In this document: positions 40,679 to 47,985 of the stretch, piece after piece | How the letters are laid out: each line of letters opens with the position of its first letter | Position numbering within the stretch: the first letter of the stretch is position 1 | Assembly (NCBI GenBank): GCA_038232935.1 | Contig: JBBSMX010000015.1 | Location: 1 to 50,826 of the forward strand | DNA from: JBBSMX01 sp038232935 | GTDB lineage: Bacteria; Bacteroidota; Rhodothermia; Rhodothermales; JANQRZ01 | Direction of reading: 5' to 3' | Length of the DNA stretch: 50,826 nucleotides | The notes under the pieces: generated by a model | Told to the model about the DNA's origin: nothing | Databases searched by the model: none | Seen by the model: only the letters and a program-made list of their open reading frames with translations | Position numbers and translations under genes: made by a program

Positions 40679-42293
40679 CGGCGGTGTCGGTTTCGCGGAG
40701 GAGGTCTTTGTAAGCGGCGACGGGCCGGAGGGCGTTGCGGCCTCGGGCGACGGCTTCGAGCCGGCGCGACGAGGTGACGAAGTCGCGCGTGGCCTCGTCG
40801 TAGGCGCGCATCGCGGCGCGGTGGAGCGTGCGGGTCCACGCCGCGAGGTGCAGACGGAGGTCGTCGCGTGTGGCGTCGGAGAGCCTTTCGTCGCGGACCT
40901 CGCCGGCGCTCGGAAGTGCGGCGAGGCCGGTGAGCCAATCCTCGAAGCCCGGTTCGTGCTCGTGGTGGAAGAGGAAGCCGGTTTCGAGCCACGTCCAGAA
41001 CCGCTCCTCGGCTTGCAGCCCGTCGGCCTTCATGCGGATGTCCTCGGGCTTGCCCGGTGCGAGCGTCGCGGCAAACCGGCGGAGCGCCCGGCGGAGCGAC
41101 TGCATCTGTCGGTCGGCACGCTGCACAGCCTCGTTCACGGTCTCCTGCAACGGCAGCAGCCGGAGGACGGCCGGGAAGAGCGACATCCGCTCGTGGCGGA
41201 TCAGCTCCATCTTCGCCTTGTTGTTGGCGAGGCCGAACACGTCCACGGTCTCGGCGCGGCTCTCGAACCCCCGCCGGCCTGCGAGCGCCGCGAATGTGCG
41301 CGGCGGATAGCCAGTCTTCGCGCTTTCGAGCTTGAGGCCGAGCCACACCGGCGCGCGCCGCCAGAGCGCGACGCCCGGTTGCAGCTTGAACGGGTAGACC
41401 TCCTCCTTCCGCGAGACGCGACGGGCCATGAGCGGGTCGTGCGCCGCCGACACCCACTTCGGCCCGCTCCGCAGGTGTACGTCCGTCACCATTGCTGCGC
41501 CGTCGCGCTCCTCGGCGACGAGCCGGACGTGACGGGACTGCCAGGTGAGGTAGTCGAGGTAGCCGGTCTCGGGCCGGTCGTCGTCGCCGGGAAGTGGGCG
41601 CTCCCACGCGGGCGCGTCGCGCTCGGGGGATTCGAGGCGCGCGTCGATGTCGGACGGCGTGTTCAGCAGGAGCGCTTCGAAGAGGTTCTCCCCCCGAATC
41701 CAGAACACGAGGCCGGAGACGAGGGGGCCTTCCTGATAGCTCGGCCGACCGGGGCCGGCGAGTCCACCGAGGCTGTAAACGTGCGCCGCGAGGAGAGCGC
41801 GGGTGGCCTCGGCTGGAGAGAGCGTCGCGTTCGCCGTGTCGAGCGTGTGATCGAAGAGCGTCTCGTTGTTGCCTTTCGCCCGCGTCGGGGTCAGCCAAGA
41901 GAGCGGGCCGGTGTTCGGAGTCGCGGGATCGGGGTGGCCGTAGAACGGGCGCTCGGGGTGGAAGAGGTCGAAGCGCTCGCGCTTGTTCTGCCAGCGGTCA
42001 AAGTAGGCGGCGATGCACTCGGCGTCGAATCGCTTGGCGTCCCACGCGTCGTCCCACGCCGTATCGGTCCAGCCCTCGTCGTCATCGGCGACTTCGGGGT
42101 GGACGTAGAGCCGGACGAAGAGGGCCTGGAGCAGCCGGTAGATCGCCACCGTTTCGAGCGGACTCGGCGCGGCAACCTCGGCGATCCGGTGCGCCTCGGC
42201 GAGCGCATCGCGCAGCCCGACGGTGGGCGGGCCGTCCTCGCCCTGCGTCCAGCGCACGGGAATCCACGGTTCGGTCGTGAGGTCGTAGGTCAT
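40671..42293 (-). CDS. cas8e: Cas8e (Cse1/CasA), Cascade large subunit
   Basis: A 540-residue large subunit, which reads the PAM and recruits Cas3. The N-terminus MTYDLTTEPWIPVRW and TVGLRDALAEAHRI are classic Cse1, as are FDLFHPERPFYG, LLAAHVYSLGGLAGPG, GPLVSGLVFWIRGENLFEALLLN and TGYLDYLTWQSRHVRL. The C-terminal four-helix bundle is complete to the DLLRETDTADA tail. The ATG at 42293 overlaps the cas3 stop by 4 bp (ATGA). The frame is open far upstream, but those residues are a shadow of cas3. PAM preference cannot be told from sequence alone; AAG is assumed for the autoregulation idea. Confidence 0.96.
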   Translation of the reverse strand: MTYDLTTEPWIPVRWTQGEDGPPTVGLRDALAEAHRIAEVAAPSPLETVAIYRLLQALFVRLYVHPEVADDDEGWTDTAWDDAWDAKRFDAECIAAYFDRWQNKRERFDLFHPERPFYGHPDPATPNTGPLSWLTPTRAKGNNETLFDHTLDTANATLSPAEATRALLAAHVYSLGGLAGPGRPSYQEGPLVSGLVFWIRGENLFEALLLNTPSDIDARLESPERDAPAWERPLPGDDDRPETGYLDYLTWQSRHVRLVAEERDGAAMVTDVHLRSGPKWVSAAHDPLMARRVSRKEEVYPFKLQPGVALWRRAPVWLGLKLESAKTGYPPRTFAALAGRRGFESRAETVDVFGLANNKAKMELIRHERMSLFPAVLRLLPLQETVNEAVQRADRQMQSLRRALRRFAATLAPGKPEDIRMKADGLQAEERFWTWLETGFLFHHEHEPGFEDWLTGLAALPSAGEVRDERLSDATRDDLRLHLAAWTRTLHRAAMRAYDEATRDFVTSSRRLEAVARGRNALRPVAAYKDLLRETDTADA

Positions 42294-45205
42294 CGGTCGA
42301 AGAGGCGGTCGGGGTCGTAGACGATTCCGAGGTCGGGGTCGAGCGCGAGCGTCGTCCCGCCGACCGTGCAGCGGCCGTGCTCGAAGACGAGGGGGTAATG
42401 ATACGCGAGCGCGGGGGTTCTCGTGGTTAGTCTTCCCCACCGCACCGCCGTCTCCGGGTCTACCCCGGCCGCCTCGTCGGTGCGGAGTGCCCGGACGATC
42501 CCGGCGCGGCCCAGCCGGACGCCGCGGCGGAGCAGCTTCCGCACGTCTTCGATGCCGAGGCCGAAGCCTTCGGCGGGGGTATCGGGCAGCGGAGCGGCCC
42601 CGTCGAGCGTCACACGCCCGTCCCGCTTCACGAGGCAGACCACCTCGACGGTGTCGCGGCCGAGCCGGGTGACGGGCCGGAAGTCGCGCGCCGGCACGTC
42701 GGCGTGCTCGTCGTAGGCCGAGCGGTCGGCAGTCTCGCCGGAGCTGACGAGTTCGCGGAGACGCTCGGGCGCGGCAATGCGGGCGTCGCGGGCATGCGTG
42801 GTCTGGTTCTTCTCCAGCGCGTCCCGGTCTCGCACGGCTCCGGCCCAGCGGACACGGTCGGTCTCGGAGAGGTCGGGCGGAGGGGCGTCGGTGTCGGGAC
42901 CGTAGACGGCTTCGACGAGCGGGCGGTAATCGTGTGGGAGCCGCCACGCGCGGCGGTCGCGGAGGAGGCGATAGGTCTTGAAGAGCGGGAGGCTGAGGTA
43001 GACGGCGCGGAGGTCGGTCTTCAGGTCCCCCTCTTTGCGCGGCCCGCCAAGCGGGGCGAGGTTCGGGAGGTCGTCGGCATCGGCATTCGGGCAGAGGATG
43101 AGGAGGCGCGGGCACTCGAACCCGGCAGGGCGCGGGAGGTCGTGGCGGTGCATCCGCCCGGCCCGTTGAAGCAGGAGGTCAACGGGCGCGAGGTCTGTGA
43201 GTAGCACGTCCACGTCGAGGTCGAGGCTCTGCTCGGCGACCTGGGTGGCGACGAGCACGGCCGGCCGGTCGCCGAACGCCTCGCGCCGTCGCTTGCCAAA
43301 GCGCCCCGGTGTCTCCCCGCTCCCCACGACGCGGTGCTCGCGGGCCTGTCGCTCGGCGAACGGGAAGCGGGCATGGAGGAGTTCGAGGTCGGCATCGAGT
43401 CCGGCGTCGGTGAGCAGCCGGAAGATGCGCTGCGCGCGGTCCACGAGGTTGACGATCACTCCGACCGTCGCGCCCTGCCGCACGAAATCAGCCACGCGGC
43501 GCGCGACGGCGTGCTCGTCGCCGCCGGCGAACGCGACTTCGGTCGGACCCGCCCGCTCGGTGCGCTCGGCCTGCATCGTGGCGAAGGGACCGTAGAGGCG
43601 AGCGGCCCCCGCCTCAGCGACGGTCACAGCGGGATAGACTCCGGCCTCGTCCTCCGGCGGCTTCGTCCCCCACGCCTTCAGGAACCGGCGGCGCATCGTG
43701 GCGGGCAGCGTCGCCGAGAGCACGACCACGTCGCAGTCGAGCGCGCGGAGCCAGCGGAGGAGCCGCTCGAAGAGCGCGGCCATGTAGGTATCGTAGGCGT
43801 GGACCTCGTCGAAGACGACGCACTTGCCGGCGAGCCCGTAGAGGCGGAGGAAGAAGTGCCGGGAGACGAGGGCACCGAGGAGCGCCTGGTCCACGGTGCC
43901 GACGCCGTAGGGGGCGAGCAGGCCGCGTTTGCTCGGCAGAAACCAGCGGGCGGCGTAGGCCGAGGAGCCAGCGGCCTCGTCGCGATCCTGCGGTTGGAGG
44001 AGACGGTTGAGGTCGGCGTTGAGCCCGCTTGCGCCGTGGACGAGCTGGACGTTCGCCGCGCCGCCCGTCGCCTGTTCGAGGAATCGGAGAAAGCGGGGGA
44101 AGAGGCCGTTCGAGGTCGCCTGCGTCGGGAGGGCGAGGTAGACGCCACGCCCGCCATCGGCGCGGCGGGCCTGGAGGCGAGCAGCGAGGTGGAATGCTGC
44201 CTCGCTCTTCCCCTCGCCCGTCGGGGCCTCGATGATCACGAGCGCCGGGCCATCCGGGAGGTCGAGGCCGGCCGTGGTCCGTTGGAGCGCGCGCGGCTCA
44301 GAGTGCGGGTTGTCGTCGAACATCTCAGGGAAGCAGGCGCGAAAACCCTCGTCCCCGGAGGCAGCACGGAGCGCAACACGGTCGTCGAGCTTCGTCTCGG
44401 CGAGCGCCTTCCGTGCTGCCCGACGACTCACGGGGATATACGCCGCGAGGTTGTCGTAGCTCGCTGCGTCGGGCGGCATATGCTCGTTCATCGAGCCGAT
44501 CCAGTCGGCGAGCGTGGTCCAGCCCGCCACGGCGAGGAGACCGGGCGGGTAGGCGAAGCCGTCGCGCTGCGCGTCGGGCATGCCCGCGAGCGTGGGCCAG
44601 CCGCCGTGTGCCCGCATCCACGCCTCGGCGACGGCTACGATGAGCGCCTGCTGCTCCCGCTTCCACGCCGTATCGCCGAGTCTGGAACCCGACTCCCATC
44701 CCGGCTTGGACGGAGCGCCCTGTTTCGCAAGAAGTCGTCCGTGGTGGAAGCCAACGAACGCGGCAAGCGAGCGGAGCAGAGGCCGGGCCGAGTCGCTGTT
44801 GGGCAGCGATGCCACCCAACCCAGCAGAATCGGGATCGAGGCATGCCCATGATGTCGCCGCTCGTCGTCTCGGTCGAACGAGAGTCCGGCCGCCTTCATC
44901 TCTTCCCGAGCCTTCGCGGTAGTTTCGCCGCCCTGTGTCTGAAACGACGGAATCGCCTTGCCCACGTCATGGAGGCCGATGACGAGCGACGAGATTGTCT
45001 TAGCCTGCTCCTCCGTCACGCCAAGCTGCCGGGCAAGACTCGCCCGCACGGGGGCGGGTAGCCGCTCGAAGAGCGCCTCGGCCACGCACGCCACGTCGAG
45101 GAGATGCGCCCACAGCGGGTGCGTCCAGCGGTCGCCGCGGCCGAGATAGCCGCCGCGGTCCGTCTTCGCCCAGAAGAGTCGCCAATCAGGCTTGGAAGAG
45201 GTCAT
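42290..45205 (-). CDS. cas3: Cas3 nuclease-helicase
   Basis: A 971-residue Cas3. The HD nuclease comes first: HPLWAHLLDVA near residues 29-39, GLHDVGKAIPSFQ with the HD pair near 79-80, and GFHHGRL. Then come the SF2 helicase motifs: APTGEGKSEAAF (Walker A, about 325-336), VVFDEVHAYDTYM (DEVH box near 466), LSATLP, and VATQVAEQSLDLDVDVLLTDLAPVDLLLQRAGRMHRH (motifs V-VI). It degrades DNA unwound at Cascade targets. I start at the ATG at 45205 (MTSSKPDWRLFWAK); 40 residues upstream in frame would be read from the pseudo-repeat region. The leader carries the CreR-like element, so cas3 expression is likely linked to its processing. Confidence 0.97.
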   Translation of the reverse strand: MTSSKPDWRLFWAKTDRGGYLGRGDRWTHPLWAHLLDVACVAEALFERLPAPVRASLARQLGVTEEQAKTISSLVIGLHDVGKAIPSFQTQGGETTAKAREEMKAAGLSFDRDDERRHHGHASIPILLGWVASLPNSDSARPLLRSLAAFVGFHHGRLLAKQGAPSKPGWESGSRLGDTAWKREQQALIVAVAEAWMRAHGGWPTLAGMPDAQRDGFAYPPGLLAVAGWTTLADWIGSMNEHMPPDAASYDNLAAYIPVSRRAARKALAETKLDDRVALRAASGDEGFRACFPEMFDDNPHSEPRALQRTTAGLDLPDGPALVIIEAPTGEGKSEAAFHLAARLQARRADGGRGVYLALPTQATSNGLFPRFLRFLEQATGGAANVQLVHGASGLNADLNRLLQPQDRDEAAGSSAYAARWFLPSKRGLLAPYGVGTVDQALLGALVSRHFFLRLYGLAGKCVVFDEVHAYDTYMAALFERLLRWLRALDCDVVVLSATLPATMRRRFLKAWGTKPPEDEAGVYPAVTVAEAGAARLYGPFATMQAERTERAGPTEVAFAGGDEHAVARRVADFVRQGATVGVIVNLVDRAQRIFRLLTDAGLDADLELLHARFPFAERQAREHRVVGSGETPGRFGKRRREAFGDRPAVLVATQVAEQSLDLDVDVLLTDLAPVDLLLQRAGRMHRHDLPRPAGFECPRLLILCPNADADDLPNLAPLGGPRKEGDLKTDLRAVYLSLPLFKTYRLLRDRRAWRLPHDYRPLVEAVYGPDTDAPPPDLSETDRVRWAGAVRDRDALEKNQTTHARDARIAAPERLRELVSSGETADRSAYDEHADVPARDFRPVTRLGRDTVEVVCLVKRDGRVTLDGAAPLPDTPAEGFGLGIEDVRKLLRRGVRLGRAGIVRALRTDEAAGVDPETAVRWGRLTTRTPALAYHYPLVFEHGRCTVGGTTLALDPDLGIVYDPDRLFDR

Positions 45206-45252
45206 ATCACGAGGGTACGGAGGCACAGGGGCAAACTGTGACATTCTGCGTC

Positions 45253-45346
45253 CGGTTGATCGTCCCCACGTGATGTGGGGAGAGAGCTTCCAGAGAAACC
45301 GAGCTATCTCCACGAAGCGGTTCACCCCCGTTTATACGGGGACGAT
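45253..45346 (-). ncRNA. CreR/CreA-like element: two diverged repeats flanking a 32-nt pseudo-spacer
   Basis: Read on the minus strand. The first pseudo-repeat (45346-45318) shares TCCCCG, CGGGG and TGAACCG with the array repeat in exact register; only the outer four bases, the 6-nt loop (TATAAA for TTCGCG) and one handle base (GTGAACCG for ATGAACCG) plus one or two others differ (19 of 29 identical). The pseudo-spacer is 45317-45286, exactly 32 nt as in the array. The second pseudo-repeat (45285-45253) keeps CTCTCCCC and a CCCCAC/GTGGGG stem but has an altered, longer 3' end (ending AACCG). Thus the handle comes from the first repeat and the Cas6 hairpin from the second, as in CreR and CreA RNAs. 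Transcription from 45350-45379 would produce it and continue into cas3. The alternative is a decayed two-repeat array. Confidence 0.65.
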
Positions 45347-45349
45347 CGT

Positions 45350-45379
45350 ATAGTAACTAAGCTTCGGGGTGAGAGTCAA
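45350..45379 (-). promoter_or_regulatory. Apparent cas3 operon promoter
   Basis: Minus strand: TTGACT (45379-45374), 18 bp, TACTAT (45355-45350). The hexamer TTGACT and the 18-bp spacing repeat those of the tRNA-Val promoter. The start would be near 45343, which is at the first base of the pseudo-repeat stem, so the transcript would begin with the crRNA-like hairpin. The spacer contains the AAG-flanked target of the pseudo-spacer. Confidence 0.55.
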
Positions 45380-45393
45380 GAGAGAGGGGTTGA
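45359..45393 (+). promoter_or_regulatory. Predicted Cascade target of the CreR-like RNA
   Basis: AAG (45359-45361) followed by CTTCGGGGTGAGAG; the pseudo-spacer begins CTTCGTGGAGATAG. Positions 1-5, 7, 8, 10, 11, 13 and 14 match, 9 does not, and 6 and 12 mismatch but are the flipped-out guide positions in type I-E. Beyond 14 there is little match, which in CreR-type guides allows binding without cleavage. The full footprint (45362-45393) would cover the cas3 -35 box and reach the -35 of the divergent gene at 45390. Confidence 0.55.
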
Positions 45394-45418
45394 CATTTGC
45401 CTGCACGCTCGCTAGTTT
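45390..45418 (+). promoter_or_regulatory. Promoter of the zinc-ribbon gene, similar to the CRISPR leader promoter
   Basis: TTGACA (45390-45395), 17 bp, TAGTTT (45413-45418) in the context CGCTAGTTTG. The CRISPR leader has TTGACA, 16 bp, TAGTTT in the same CGCTAGTTTG context at 49154-49181. The start would be near 45425, with an 85-nt leader. It points away from the cas3 promoter. Confidence 0.55.
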
Positions 45419-45509
45419 GCTCAAACACAGAACCCCGGCGGGCGCTGGTCTGGCAACCAAAGCGCGCCCGTCCGGGGCTGATCGTCCCTCCAACTCTCGC
45501 TGGAAGAAC

Positions 45510-45782
45510 ATGCTCTGGAAGATAACACTCGACGACGCTGGGCACTTCGTGTCCATTGAACGGATTCACCCTACCGCCCCTCTCCTGTCTCGGCTCGCCC
45601 TCGGACCCCATCCGCGGAGTCTGAGCGATCTGCTCCTCGCCATCGCGCGGTGGACAGAACTCAAGCAAGCGAGGGAGGTCGCGTCCCTCATTCGCTGCGA
45701 GGGCTGCGGTCGCTGGTGTGAGCGTCACGCGCTCAGCAGCATCATCCGATGCGCGGAATGCATGGCGAACCTCGGCTACTGA
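45510..45782 (+). CDS. Small zinc-ribbon protein in the cas locus
   Basis: A 90-residue protein, MLWKITLDDAGHFVSIERIH at the start. Residues 64-86 contain CEGCGRWCERHALSSIIRCAEC: two CxxC pairs plus an extra Cys, a likely zinc ribbon; the N-terminal 60 residues are of mixed helix and strand. I do not recognise the family. It is the only plus-strand gene in the cas block and is divergent from cas3, with a leader-like promoter in reach of the predicted Cascade target. The frame is open to 45369, but an earlier ATG would lie upstream of the promoter. It ends 18 bp from the convergent HEPN gene. Whether it is a toxin, a cas accessory protein or unrelated is not known. Confidence 0.6.
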   Translation: MLWKITLDDAGHFVSIERIHPTAPLLSRLALGPHPRSLSDLLLAIARWTELKQAREVASLIRCEGCGRWCERHALSSIIRCAECMANLGY

Positions 45783-45800
45783 TCTGCGCTGCTCAGTTCT

Positions 45801-46169
45801 CTACCACCTCCCGCACCGCGGCGACGAAGCGTTCGGCTCAGCCAGCAGGTCAGCGGCGGCGTGCGTGTCGGTGACGGCGAGGGCGTCGTAGTCGGCTCGC
45901 TCACGGAGTTGGGCGGCGTGGGGCAGGGTCCGGGCGATGTCCTCCGGGACGCGGCCCGTAGCAACGAACCGGAGGGCGAAGCAGTTGTGCACGCCGCTGT
46001 GCGTCTTCGGCTGCTCGCCTACGCCGAGGAGGGCGGCGCAAGCCAAGTTGAAGCAGGCGTAATACGCGCGGTTGGCGGCGGCCTCCGTATCGCCATCATC
46101 CAGCATGAGCCGGGCGGACGCCAATGCGCGGAGTCCCTTCTCAACGAAGGCTGTTTGCAGCTCCGTCAT
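45801..46169 (-). CDS. HEPN-domain protein of an MNT/HEPN pair, apparently frameshifted near the 3' end
   Basis: A 122-residue HEPN protein: AAANRAYYACFNLACAALLGV, KTHSGVHNCFALRFV, and QLRERADYDALAV, a familiar set for HEPN partners of minimal nucleotidyltransferases. I do not see a clear Rx4-6H RNase motif in this copy. After LLAE the frame reads PNASSPRCGRW and stops. Adding one base after the GAG codon near 45841 would restore AERFVAAVREVVEN with a stop at 45793, a regular amphipathic helix as expected. So the gene has lost a base there, or the sequence has an error. Its ATG overlaps the MNT stop by 4 bp. It is convergent with the zinc-ribbon gene. Confidence 0.82.
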   Translation of the reverse strand: MTELQTAFVEKGLRALASARLMLDDGDTEAAANRAYYACFNLACAALLGVGEQPKTHSGVHNCFALRFVATGRVPEDIARTLPHAAQLRERADYDALAVTDTHAAADLLAEPNASSPRCGRW

Positions 46170-46510
46170 AGCGCTACCCCTTCGTCGGCGACGCTGTGCA
46201 TGAGAGGACGGTTCAGGTCGGCGGCCTCGGTGAGGCTGTACGGCTGCATCGAGACGTCGACGCCATGCCGGATCGAAAGGGCGAGTCGGACAGCGCTGAT
46301 CTGCCTGCCTTCGGTGCAGGGCTCGACCTCGCCGTGGAGGACGACGAGGAGGTCCACGTCGGAGTCGGGGCGGGCGTCGCCACGGGCATACGAGCCGTAG
46401 AGGATGACCCGGTCGAGGCGGTCTTCGTATAACTCTATGAGCCGGGCCTTCACCTCAGCGAGGGCGGCGCGTACGTGCGGCGGTATCGAGTCGGGGAGCG
46501 TCGTTTCCAT
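46166..46510 (-). CDS. MNT-type nucleotidyltransferase of an MNT/HEPN pair
   Basis: A 114-residue minimal nucleotidyltransferase. The signature GSYARGDARPDSDVDLLVVL (GSx-DxD) holds the catalytic residues near positions 40-58. The short tail LTEAADLNRPLMHSVADEG is usual. In MNT/HEPN toxin-antitoxin pairs the MNT protein modifies the HEPN toxin (AMPylation in studied cases) and neutralises it. It starts 9 bp after the WYL-regulator stop and overlaps the HEPN start by 4 bp, so the three genes are probably one transcript. The catalytic site appears complete. Confidence 0.9.
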   Translation of the reverse strand: METTLPDSIPPHVRAALAEVKARLIELYEDRLDRVILYGSYARGDARPDSDVDLLVVLHGEVEPCTEGRQISAVRLALSIRHGVDVSMQPYSLTEAADLNRPLMHSVADEGVAL

Positions 46511-46519
46511 ATCGACAAC

Positions 46520-47575
46520 TTACGGCCTATCCTCGTAGGCCCGAGCGGTATCGGCGGCGTCCGCGGCAATCTGCTCGGCGAGATCGGCAGGAGCCTCGAC
46601 GAGGACGTACGGACCCCAGCTCCGGACCCACGCGCGCACCTCGTCGAGCGCCTTCCCGCCGGGGACGCGGTAGGTCACGCCGAGTGCGCCACCGCCCCGC
46701 TCTTCGATCTGCTGGCTCGGGTGGTAGCGGCGGGAGCGGAAGTAGGTCGCCCGTTCAGGCGCGACGCGCAAGATCACCTCGACCGGCTCTCCGCCTTCGA
46801 GCGCCCCGAAGCGACCGGCGAAATGAGCACGCAGGCTGAATCCATCGGGACGGGCGAAGTAGCGAGACACGGGCTTGAGATGGGCGATGCGGACGAGGTT
46901 GAACTCGCGGAGCGCGCCCCGGAGCTTGCAGTGGGCGACGAGACGCCACACGCCGCCGATGGGCGCGAGCGCGAGTGGCTCCAGCTCCCGGCCATAGGTG
47001 CGCTCCCCCTCTCCATCCGTGTAGTCGATGCGGACGGCCTGGCACGAGCCGATGGCGCGGTTCAGCGCAGCGTAGATGTCAGGGTCGGGCGGCTCGGCGG
47101 CCAGCGCTCCGAAATACCAGGACGTCGGGACGGCGTCGGGTTCGAAGGTGAAGGGGCCAGCCGGCTCGCCCTCCTCATCGGGGAGGTCGCTGACGGCCGC
47201 GAGGAGCGCGTGGAACCCGCGGCGGAGCGGAGCTTCGAGAGGCGTACCTGCGAGCGCGGCCCCGGCCGCTTCAGCCGCGACGGAGAGGGCGAAGAGAGCG
47301 TGCTCGTCGAGCGCGTCAAGGACGAGGCCGCGCCGCTGGTGCTCCTCGGCGAGGTAGAACCGCTTGGCGCGTCGGTTGCGTGGGTCCTTCTCCTCGCGGA
47401 CCGGTACGCCGGCCTGCCGCAGCTCATCGACCAGTCGGGTGATGCTCCGCTCGTGACGGCCGAGGCGTCGGGCGGCCTCCTGTTTGGTGAGCCGGTTGCC
47501 TCGGTCCAGCAGTCGGTGCAGATCGGCTGCGGTGCGGGAGAGCGTGGGCGAAGCGGTCGCGTCGTAATCGGTCAT
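46520..47575 (-). CDS. WYL-domain transcriptional regulator
   Basis: A 351-residue regulator: an N-terminal winged helix (ADLHRLLDRGNRLTKQEAARRLGRHERSITRLVDELRQAG) and a central WYL domain over about residues 170-260 (VRIDYTDGEGERTYGRELEPLALAPIGGVWRLVAHCKLRGALREFNLVRI in parts). The C-terminus from VEVILRVAPERATY is the WCX extension. WYL proteins bind nucleic acid or nucleotide ligands, and many control CRISPR or other defence genes. It lies between cas2e and the MNT gene in the same direction, so it is a good candidate for a cas regulator, perhaps acting with the RNA element at 45.3 kb. The ligand is unknown. Confidence 0.9.
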   Translation of the reverse strand: MTDYDATASPTLSRTAADLHRLLDRGNRLTKQEAARRLGRHERSITRLVDELRQAGVPVREEKDPRNRRAKRFYLAEEHQRRGLVLDALDEHALFALSVAAEAAGAALAGTPLEAPLRRGFHALLAAVSDLPDEEGEPAGPFTFEPDAVPTSWYFGALAAEPPDPDIYAALNRAIGSCQAVRIDYTDGEGERTYGRELEPLALAPIGGVWRLVAHCKLRGALREFNLVRIAHLKPVSRYFARPDGFSLRAHFAGRFGALEGGEPVEVILRVAPERATYFRSRRYHPSQQIEERGGGALGVTYRVPGGKALDEVRAWVRSWGPYVLVEAPADLAEQIAADAADTARAYEDRP

Positions 47576-47632
47576 GTCGTGTGGGGGGCTCGTGCAAGAG
47601 GGCGGAAGGGAGCCACGAGGCGAACCGAGGCG

Positions 47633-47953
47633 TCAGGGCAGGTCCAGCCCTTCCGTCCTGGTTCGTGCCGACGGTCCGGGGAGGCGTACCAACCAGACAC
47701 CATCGACTGCTTCCGCATAACGTCCGCGCTGGTTCGAGGTCCTCATTTCGTAGCCCTGCGGTGTGTTCGTGCGCCAGATGACGAGGGCCGAGGCATCGTC
47801 TTCGACGGCACGCGCGGCGACCGTATCCCAAAGCCGCTCGCGCACGCGCATCCGCAGCCTCCCCACGAACACGCCGGCAGACACCTCCGTCATCCACTTC
47901 GTCAGTTCACCCCGAATGCCGGGTGCGGCGCGCCCCAGAATAAACACTGTCAT
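47633..47953 (-). CDS. cas2e: Cas2e, adaptation subunit
   Basis: A 106-residue I-E type Cas2. RGELTKWMTEVSAGVFVGRLRMRVRERLWDTV is the family hallmark, followed by ALVIWRTNTPQGYEMRTS and a DGVWLVRLPG strand. With Cas1 it makes the integrase that captures spacers; Cas2e acts mainly as a scaffold. It starts 32 bp after the cas1e stop and precedes the WYL gene by 57 bp. The C-terminal tail (PSARTRTEGLDLP) is of ordinary length. Confidence 0.97.
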   Translation of the reverse strand: MTVFILGRAAPGIRGELTKWMTEVSAGVFVGRLRMRVRERLWDTVAARAVEDDASALVIWRTNTPQGYEMRTSNQRGRYAEAVDGVWLVRLPGPSARTRTEGLDLP

Positions 47954-47985
47954 CGTCTATACTGTATCGTTCGAGCTGTAGCGCT

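Noticed and set aside
40671..43115. 814-residue version of Cas8e with a Pro/Arg-rich N-terminal extension
   Set aside because: The extra part is a shadow of the cas3 3' end. MTYDLTTEPWIPV at 42293 is the standard Cse1 start.
45369..45509. Earlier start of the zinc-ribbon gene at 45369
   Set aside because: This ATG lies upstream of the promoter at 45390-45418 and inside the predicted Cascade target; the N-terminal residues look like untranslated leader.
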